Source: DAOVVL01 sp965603095
GTDB lineage: Bacteria; Pseudomonadota; Alphaproteobacteria; Rhodospirillales; Magnetovibrionaceae
Length of the DNA stretch: 5,699 nucleotides
Assembly (NCBI GenBank): GCA_965603095.1
Contig: CBFDBQ010000076.1
Coordinates: forward strand, 1 to 5,699
Direction: 5' to 3'
Made by a program: the position numbers and the translations under genes. Below the pieces are notes generated by a model. It saw only the letters and a list, made by a program, of their open reading frames with translations. It was not told where the DNA came from and did no database searches. Position 1 is the stretch's first letter. Every line of letters begins with the position of its first letter. Of this stretch, positions 1-4,366 are shown piece after piece.

Positions 1-309
1 CAAAGGCATTTTGGTAATTGCCACATACATAAATGATGTTGCGCCAAACAACGCGCCAGCACGAATTAATTGTAATTTCGGGCTTCGGGAGCGCAAAAAA
101 TTAAAGCCTCGTTGTTTTACCGAATAAACAGAAAAAGTAATAAGAGTATGAAAAAAATACCGACCCCAAAGAACGGTCAATACTGATATTTCAAATGTAA
201 GGTATTTAGCTGTTGCATCCATACCTGCCAACAGACCGCCGGTTACGAGTATCATCAAAATAGCAAGCGCGGGGACTGCAGGGGTGTGGCTGTTGCTGGG
301 GGAGGTCAT
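1..309 (-). CDS. EamA/DMT-superfamily membrane transporter, N-terminal part (runs off left edge)
   Basis: This leftward reading frame is open from ATG at 309-307 to the window edge, giving 103 residues; an in-frame TAA at 324-322 lies just upstream of the ATG. Three hydrophobic segments are visible: about residues 13-36 (includes GGLLAGMDATAKYL), 44-62 (VLWGRYFFH) and 82-100 (GALFGATSFMYVAITKMPL). The spacing and the motifs 'MDATAKYL', 'WGRYFFH' and 'FGATSFMYVAI' are typical of the first three helices of EamA/drug-metabolite transporters, which usually have ten helices and about 300 residues. About two thirds of the protein is therefore missing. Family members move small metabolites across the inner membrane; the substrate cannot be told from this fragment. 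The ribosome site is weak (GGA six bases before ATG). It lies 80 nt downstream of the pilin gene on the same strand with no terminator between, so co-transcription is possible, though no shared function is evident. Confidence 0.8.
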   Translation of the reverse strand, partial: MTSPSNSHTPAVPALAILMILVTGGLLAGMDATAKYLTFEISVLTVLWGRYFFHTLITFSVYSVKQRGFNFLRSRSPKLQLIRAGALFGATSFMYVAITKMPL

Positions 310-389
310 AAAGTATCCGAGTTAAAACAGATGCATCAGCGCAACTGTCGGTGCCAATCTATATGACCCAATGCATATAAAGATCAAGC

Positions 390-581
390 TTAAGCGTCTA
401 TTACGGCATTTGCGGTGTCACCAAAGCTATTGGCAAGATTTCCACCTAGCATGGTAACCGCGCCAAGTATGACCATCGCAATAAGCGAAGCAATAAGTGC
501 GTACTCAAGGGCGGTTGATCCGTTTTTACATTTAAAAAAACAAACTCCGCTTATTGAAAATCGGCTAATGCAATCAAGCAT
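390..581 (-). CDS. flp: Flp-type (type IVb) pilin, 63 aa prepilin
   Basis: This encodes a very small type IVb prepilin of the Flp/Fap family, the subunit polymerised by Tad secretion machinery for surface attachment. The diagnostic motif is NGSTALEYALIASLIAMVIL: a Gly (residue 21) for prepilin-peptidase cleavage, Glu at +5 and Tyr at +6 of the mature chain, then a single hydrophobic helix. Cleavage after Gly21 would leave a mature pilin of 42 residues ending in NAVIDA, a normal Flp size. The frame also permits a TTG start three bases upstream (584-582), but AAGGAA at 592-587 is five bases from the ATG and only two from the TTG, so the ATG is preferred. No tad/cpa assembly gene is visible, so this is an orphan pilin gene within the window. 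The leader is odd in having three cysteines (positions 4, 14 and 18) and hydrophobic residues. Confidence 0.88.
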   Translation of the reverse strand: MLDCISRFSISGVCFFKCKNGSTALEYALIASLIAMVILGAVTMLGGNLANSFGDTANAVIDA

Positions 582-586
582 CAAGG

Positions 587-592
587 TTCCTT
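587..592 (-). promoter_or_regulatory. Shine-Dalgarno site of the Flp pilin gene
   Basis: AAGGAA on the minus strand, followed by CCTTG and then ATG. The five-base spacing supports the ATG at 581-579 as the start rather than the TTG that directly precedes it. Confidence 0.7.
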
Positions 593-1066
593 AATCTATT
601 CGCCCATGAAACAAAATGGCGGCGTGGTGATAATTCTAACTATTCCATGGCCCATTACCAGTGATGAGGTGCACATAAATAAATCGCTATCGTATTGATC
701 ATCAATTGTGGACAAAGGATGGTCGCAATAATCATTTCGCAATTCACGTGGCTGTTTTTAGGGGGTTTTTGCCAAACTAATTTATATATTTTTATGTTTC
801 CCATGGCTCCGGGCCGGGCGAAAAAAAATCTGACTATGGTTAACGGGGCCATAATGCCTAACGCACCGGGGCTTTGCTCTTTGTGCTGGTCGCATCAAAT
901 TTAGGCCCATATGGAGGTAAAAAAATCGTTTTATAATCGAAATGTAATTGATAAACCCAGTAATATTACGAAAAATATATTAGGCCCGGGCTGTTTGTGA
1001 TTTAACCGTATCTGGCCACCAAACCAAGTCTAAAAACCCTCCGTTGGGCTGTTATGGTTAATTATT

Positions 1067-1084
1067 GGTAAAGGATGATTTACC
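1067..1084. repeat. Perfect 6-bp inverted repeat
   Basis: GGTAAA at 1067-1072 and TTTACC at 1079-1084, separated by the six bases GGATGA. It could be an operator half-site pair or a small hairpin. There is no following T-run, so it is not a terminator. Function is unknown and chance occurrence is possible. Confidence 0.35.
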
Positions 1085-1140
1085 TTGGCCACCTTTCATG
1101 TTCGTAACGACGGCTCTTAAGAAAGACCGATCCATCAAAA

Positions 1141-1160
1141 TTAAAAATAATTAAAAATAA
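1141..1160. repeat. Tandem duplication of an AT-rich decamer
   Basis: TTAAAAATAA occurs twice back to back with no mismatch. The pair is flanked by the same heptamer, ATCCATC, at 1130-1136 and 1161-1167. Replication slippage in low-complexity DNA is the simplest explanation; a regulatory role is not shown. Confidence 0.6.
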
Positions 1161-1268
1161 ATCCATCCCAAATAAAATTTGTTTGGAAAGGTTATTAATT
1201 AAATTGCAGGCCAGCAGTTAAAATAAATTTTTATAATCATTTGAACATTGGGCACAAATATATACATG

Positions 1269-1299
1269 GCATATGAATAAAAATAGCGAATACATATGC
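1269..1299. repeat. 7-bp inverted repeat with 17-bp spacer
   Basis: GCATATG at 1269-1275 and its exact reverse complement CATATGC at 1293-1299. Start-to-start spacing is 24 bp. Both arms contain the palindrome CATATG, so each is itself nearly symmetric. This could be a protein-binding pair but is also plausible by chance in AT-rich DNA. Confidence 0.3.
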
Positions 1300-1512
1300 A
1301 GTTAAAAGCTAAGTTTTGAATTATATTCAGGTATAAAGTAGTAATAAAATGGCAGTTCAGAGATAAAAAACATAGCTCACAAGAGCAAATACGATGAATT
1401 GGGGTGGAAAACAGCGAAACTACTAATAAAGTTTTAAAGGTATTTTATTGTATAAAAACATAAACTTAATGGCATTACCTAAAATAATCATAAACTAAAA
1501 TAGGGCACATTC

Positions 1513-1534
1513 ACGAAATATGGGGAAATTTCGT
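1513..1534. repeat. 7-bp inverted repeat (small hairpin)
   Basis: ACGAAAT at 1513-1519 pairs perfectly with ATTTCGT at 1528-1534 around an eight-base loop. It lies about 30 bp upstream of the predicted -35 box of the J-domain gene, a position where an activator or repressor could bind. No T-run follows, so a terminator is unlikely. Confidence 0.35.
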
Positions 1535-1565
1535 CCAAAAGGGTTAAAAAAAACTTCAAATGCAG

Positions 1566-1593
1566 TTGACGAAAGCACAAAGCCAGATAGAAT
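1566..1593 (+). promoter_or_regulatory. Predicted sigma70-type promoter of the J-domain gene
   Basis: TTGACG at 1566-1571 (5 of 6 to consensus) and TAGAAT at 1588-1593 (5 of 6), separated by 16 bp. Transcription would begin near 1600, giving an untranslated leader of about 55 nt before ATG 1656. The prediction rests only on consensus matching, but it is the best pair seen in the spacer on this strand. Confidence 0.5.
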
Positions 1594-1615
1594 TCTGAAA
1601 TTAATGCCGCTATCA

Positions 1616-1653
1616 AAATAATATCAGGTTTGCCTAAATAATATTAGGGCTGC
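1616..1653 (+). repeat. Imperfect 18-bp direct repeat in the leader of the J-domain gene
   Basis: The block 1616-1633 (AAATAATATCAGGTTTGC) recurs at 1636-1653 (AAATAATATTAGGGCTGC) with 15 of 18 bases identical and a period of exactly 20 bp, close to two helical turns. The second copy contains the ribosome binding site (AGGG, 1646-1649) of the gene starting at 1656. The repeat lies downstream of the predicted promoter, in the transcribed leader. It could be a local duplication, an operator, or an RNA element that affects translation. Confidence 0.55.
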
Positions 1654-1655
1654 AA

Positions 1656-2354
1656 ATGACAAAAGTTAAAAATTCTACCCCCGCCCTAGACCCTAGAAAA
1701 AAGGTCTCCTACACGGTTCCCTGTTCCAGCAGTTTTCGAGATTCCATTATTTCACTAGCGGAAAGTAAAAATTGTAATGTGGCCGATATTGCCCGCTCCA
1801 TTGTTTTGGCCATGCCCGAAGATGTTGTTTTTTCCTTTCCCGACCCCGGCGAACCAGCCCGTGACGATCGCGAAACGGTCATATTAAAGTCAGGAAAATC
1901 AAAGGGTAAGCCATGGCGCAGGAAGCCCCGGCTGCAGGTTCGCCTTAGCCCTGGTTTTGATAGCGTAACCATACGTAGGGCCCTAGCATTGGGCCTGGCT
2001 GTTCATTTCGGACGGATGAAGATGGAAATAAAGACCCCATCCCAACACCAGTCCCGGGAGATAGAGGCAGAAGCCCAAACCGCCCTTTTACGCGATACCC
2101 ACGATGAATTGGATAGCCTAAAAAAGGTTGTTACGGCCATAACCTTTGATCCGTTGAGGGGTGGGGTAAATTCTCGCGAGCAGGCGCTTTATGTCCTTGG
2201 TTTTCCGCCGGGATCAATCCCTGACATAAATACAATTCGTATGCGGTTTCGCCGACTTGCAACGGTTTATCATCCAGATGGAAAGTTGGGTAGCCACGAA
2301 AGAATGAGCCAGCTAAACGCGGCCATGGAGCAGTTAAGTCGCGGTGGGTTATAA
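1656..2354 (+). CDS. J-domain (DnaJ-like) protein with uncharacterised N-terminal region
   Basis: This is a 232-residue soluble protein whose last 60 residues form a recognisable J-domain: helix I around 173-182 (REQALYVLGF), a basic helix II around 191-205 (RMRFRRLATVY), the invariant HPD at 206-208, and helix III around 213-228. Helix IV, the Gly/Phe-rich segment and zinc fingers of full DnaJ are absent. J-domains stimulate the ATPase of DnaK/Hsp70 through HPD and helix II, so a specialised cytoplasmic co-chaperone role is likely. Residues 1-125 match no family I can name with confidence. Two segments, about 14-53 and 88-119, each read as a short strand followed by helices, and a charged helical linker spans about 132-165. 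There is no signal peptide or membrane segment. The ATG has AGGG six bases upstream. The enzyme gene 64 nt downstream is on the same strand with no terminator between. The client is unknown. Confidence 0.82.
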   Translation: MTKVKNSTPALDPRKKVSYTVPCSSSFRDSIISLAESKNCNVADIARSIVLAMPEDVVFSFPDPGEPARDDRETVILKSGKSKGKPWRRKPRLQVRLSPGFDSVTIRRALALGLAVHFGRMKMEIKTPSQHQSREIEAEAQTALLRDTHDELDSLKKVVTAITFDPLRGGVNSREQALYVLGFPPGSIPDINTIRMRFRRLATVYHPDGKLGSHERMSQLNAAMEQLSRGGL

Positions 2355-2407
2355 AGCGGACTATAAAGTTAAATAAAAATTTTATAAAAAAATACCAAAA
2401 TAAACAA

Positions 2408-2412
2408 AAGGA
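2408..2412 (+). promoter_or_regulatory. Shine-Dalgarno site of the reductase gene
   Basis: AAGGA lies six bases before the ATG at 2419, an optimal arrangement that fixes the start. The upstream spacer 2355-2407 is almost entirely A and T. It contains TATAAA-like strings but no matching -35 box, so a separate promoter here is uncertain. Confidence 0.7.
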
Positions 2413-2418
2413 TCTCCC

Positions 2419-3387
2419 ATGACTAACACAAAGCCAAAATTATTTATTACCCGTGCATTGCCCGGTGATGTAGAGGCCCGCGCAAAAAAAGATTATGACG
2501 TAATCTTGCAAAGCGAAGGCACCACGTTAACTGCTGATGAAATAATAAATGGCAGCAAAGGCTTTGATGCCATACTTACCAGCCCAGCAGACCCATTAAA
2601 CGCTGAAACCATCGAGCGTTTGGACGAAAGCATAAAAATAATTGCAACTTTTTCCGTTGGTTTTGAGCATGTCAATCTTGATGGGGCATCTAAAAAATCA
2701 ATCCCGGTTACCAATACCCCCGATGTATTGACCGATGCCACCGCCGACATTGCGTTGTTATTAATGTTAGGTGCCATGCGTCGTGCGCACGAGGGCATGG
2801 GATTAATCCGTGAAAATAAATGGAACGGCTGGACGCCCACACAGTTAATGGGAACCCAAATGAAATCCAAACACCTTGGCGTGTTGGGTATGGGTCGCAT
2901 CGGCCAAGCAACGGCCGATAGAGCACGCGCCTTTGGAATGGAAATTCATTATCATAATCGTTCGCGTCTTGCGCCTGAACTTGAACAAGGCGCTACCTAT
3001 CACGAAACTGCCGAAGAATTATTAAAAGTATCTGACGTGCTATCGGTTCATTGCCCACTTACGCCTGATACAAAAAAATTCATAAACGCAGAGCGCATTG
3101 CAACCCTGCCAGCGGGCGCGGTGGTTATAAACACTGCCCGTGGGCCGGTTATAGATGACGATGCATTGATAGCCGCACTTAAAAGCGGCCATGTGGCGGC
3201 CGCCGGATTAGACGTTTTTGATGGCGAGCCAAAATTAAATGATGGCTACCGTTCATTGGTCAACACATTTTTGTTGCCACATTTAGGTTCGGCAACAATT
3301 GAAACCAGAAACGCAATGGGTTTTATGGCGCTGGATAACCTCGATGCATTTTTTGCCGGCAACACACCACCCAACCGGGTGAATTAA
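2419..3387 (+). CDS. gyaR: D-glycerate dehydrogenase / glyoxylate-hydroxypyruvate reductase (D-2-hydroxyacid dehydrogenase family)
   Basis: This 322-residue cytoplasmic enzyme belongs to the NAD(P)-dependent D-isomer 2-hydroxyacid dehydrogenases and has the full family length. It likely reduces hydroxypyruvate to D-glycerate and glyoxylate to glycolate. The split substrate domain occupies about 1-100 and 290-322, with the substrate loop SVGFEHVNL at 79-87. The Rossmann domain lies between, with G157-M-G159-R-I-G162 as the dinucleotide loop. The catalytic set is complete: Arg241 (in NTARGPVIDD), Glu270 (in DVFDGEP) and His288 (in LLPHLGSAT). After the second Rossmann strand the sequence is HNRSR (179-183) rather than an acidic residue, which in this family points to NADPH preference. 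It follows the J-domain gene and is closed by the terminator at 3404-3435. Related activities such as phosphoglycerate or other 2-ketoacid reduction are less likely, since the ACT domain of SerA is absent. The gene symbol is by family resemblance. Confidence 0.9.
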   Translation: MTNTKPKLFITRALPGDVEARAKKDYDVILQSEGTTLTADEIINGSKGFDAILTSPADPLNAETIERLDESIKIIATFSVGFEHVNLDGASKKSIPVTNTPDVLTDATADIALLLMLGAMRRAHEGMGLIRENKWNGWTPTQLMGTQMKSKHLGVLGMGRIGQATADRARAFGMEIHYHNRSRLAPELEQGATYHETAEELLKVSDVLSVHCPLTPDTKKFINAERIATLPAGAVVINTARGPVIDDDALIAALKSGHVAAAGLDVFDGEPKLNDGYRSLVNTFLLPHLGSATIETRNAMGFMALDNLDAFFAGNTPPNRVN

Positions 3388-3403
3388 ATAGTTTGGGCAC
3401 AAA

Positions 3404-3435
3404 AAAAGAGCCTCTCATAAATGGGAGGCTCTTTT
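3404..3435. terminator. Bidirectional rho-independent terminator between convergent genes
   Basis: A 13-bp stem is formed by 3404-3416 and 3423-3435 (AAAAGAGCCTCTC with GGGAGGCTCTTTT, one G-T wobble) around the six-base loop ATAAAT. On the plus strand the stem ends in TTTT and is followed by ATTTA. On the minus strand it ends in seven consecutive T. It therefore fits termination of the reductase transcript and, more strongly, of the leftward Bax-inhibitor transcript, whose stop codon lies about 48 bp away. Confidence 0.93.
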
Positions 3436-3482
3436 ATTTAGTTTGACGTTTCTGTTTAGATACGTTTGCCGACCATAGCCGC

Positions 3483-4208
3483 TTAGCGGCGCTCACCAAA
3501 GAGTCTTAATAGCATGATAAACAGATTGATGAAATCTAGGTAAAGGGTCAACGCGCCCATAATGGCTTTTTTGCCAGCGGTAACGTGACCGTCTGATTCC
3601 AGATACATCAGTTTAATTTTTTGGGTATCATATGCGGTCAGTCCAACAAAGATGCCAACACCAGCGATGGAAATTACCCAATACAGCATGGGGCTTTGCA
3701 TAAATATGTTTACTACCGATGCAATGATAATACCGATAAGACCCATAATCAGGAATGAACCAAATGCGGTTAGGTCACGTTTGGTAGTGTAGCCGTAAAT
3801 GCTCATGCCGGCGAAGGTGCCAGCGGTAATGAAAAACACCCGAGAAATTGACGCACCAGTGTAAATTATAAATATGGATGCCAGCGATAAGCCCATAACG
3901 GCGGCAAATGCCCAGAACAATCCTTGAACGGTTGGCAGGCTCATTTTATTAATGCCAAACGACAACGCCATTACAAAACCAAGCGGGGCTAGCATAACCA
4001 CCCACTGCAACGGTGTGCCAAATATGGTTGCCATCATGGTTTCAGAGCTTGCGGTAATCATGGCGATCACGCCCGTAAGCGCTAGGCCCGATGCCATGTA
4101 ATTATAAACTTTAAGCATATGCGCGCGAAGCCCGGCATCAATTGCGCTACCCGCTTGTGCGGCGCTACCTGTGTTAAGTGAAACTCTAGAATCTTGACCA
4201 AAAGCCAT
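3483..4208 (-). CDS. Bax inhibitor-1/YccA family integral membrane protein
   Basis: This 241-residue inner-membrane protein belongs to the BI-1 (TMBIM/UPF0005) family. Seven hydrophobic segments lie at roughly 32-54, 67-86, 93-116, 120-139, 146-169, 174-193 and 217-236. The two conserved aspartates of the family are present: Asp194 in AYDTQKIK and Asp225 in LYLDFINLF. In the Bacillus homologue YetJ the equivalent pair forms a pH-sensitive latch for calcium leak. Physiological roles in most bacteria remain unclear. The frame extends 24 codons upstream to a TTG at 4280, but that start has no ribosome site. The ATG at 4208-4206, giving MAFGQDSRVS, matches the usual family N-terminus and has GGAG 12 bases upstream, a rather long spacing. 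The gene is 158 nt downstream of the permease stop on the same strand; no terminator is seen between them. Its 3' end faces the terminator at 3404-3435. Confidence 0.9.
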   Translation of the reverse strand: MAFGQDSRVSLNTGSAAQAGSAIDAGLRAHMLKVYNYMASGLALTGVIAMITASSETMMATIFGTPLQWVVMLAPLGFVMALSFGINKMSLPTVQGLFWAFAAVMGLSLASIFIIYTGASISRVFFITAGTFAGMSIYGYTTKRDLTAFGSFLIMGLIGIIIASVVNIFMQSPMLYWVISIAGVGIFVGLTAYDTQKIKLMYLESDGHVTAGKKAIMGALTLYLDFINLFIMLLRLFGERR

Positions 4209-4366
4209 TGGGAAAGGTGTCTCCGTTTGTTGGTTCTGTTTGTTAATATCTAGACCTAATATGTCAGGAAATTGGGTCAAATCAAGGGCAGGAGAGCAAA
4301 TAATACAGAAAAACCCCTGTAATTTGTACGCCCTTAAATTGTTATTATTCCCATATCATCGGTTTG
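4209..4366 (-). other. Intergenic leader upstream of the Bax-inhibitor gene
   Basis: 158 bp between the permease stop and the preferred BI-1 start. No stem-loop followed by T-run is visible on the minus strand, so read-through from the permease is possible. TTGACC (4280-4275) and CTGACA (4267-4262) resemble -35 boxes, but neither has a good -10 hexamer at 16-18 bp, so no promoter is called. The stretch is open in frame with BI-1 only as far as 4280. Confidence 0.45.

Larger units (their letters stand above)
593..1655. other. Long AT-rich intergenic region between divergent flp and J-domain genes
   Basis: About 1.07 kb with no convincing coding region on either strand. Two overlapping opposite-strand open frames of 65-69 codons at 655-904 have no recognisable motif and no good ribosome site. 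The left third (to about 1110) has moderate GC with short GC-rich patches (for example around 804-819). From about 1130 to 1655 the composition is strongly A+T-rich and frequently interrupted by stops. It contains a tandem decamer (1141-1160), small inverted repeats (1067-1084, 1269-1299, 1513-1534), a sigma70-like promoter (1566-1593) and a direct repeat (1616-1653). No tRNA, rRNA or riboswitch that I recognise is present. It must carry the promoters of both flanking divergent genes. It could hold an unrecognised small RNA or a decayed gene, but nothing seen here proves either. Confidence 0.6.

Noticed and set aside
804..828. GC-rich patch followed by A-run as a possible terminator
   Set aside because: The GC-rich bases (CTCCGGGCCGGGCG) cannot form a stem with a usable loop, and the A-run would serve only the minus strand, where no gene ends.
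655..904. Two overlapping open frames on opposite strands (655-852 minus, 695-904 plus) as possible small genes
   Set aside because: Neither translated product shows a domain, membrane pattern or signal I recognise. Both lack a good ribosome site, and both are the length expected by chance in a spacer.
932..937. Perfect TATAAT as a -10 promoter box
   Set aside because: No -35-like hexamer lies 15-19 bp upstream and no gene begins within a reasonable distance downstream; such a hexamer is common in AT-rich DNA.
1248..1258. TTGGGCACAAA shared with 3393-3403
   Set aside because: A single 11-base match between two places in 5.7 kb is expected by chance; the flanks do not extend the similarity.
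2371..2390. AT palindrome ATAAAA/TTTTAT after the J-domain gene as a terminator
   Set aside because: The stem has no G-C pairs and almost no loop, so it would not be stable; the two rightward genes may be co-transcribed.
2493..2926. Minus-strand open frames opposite the reductase gene
   Set aside because: They are antisense shadows of a strongly conserved enzyme and their products have no recognisable features.
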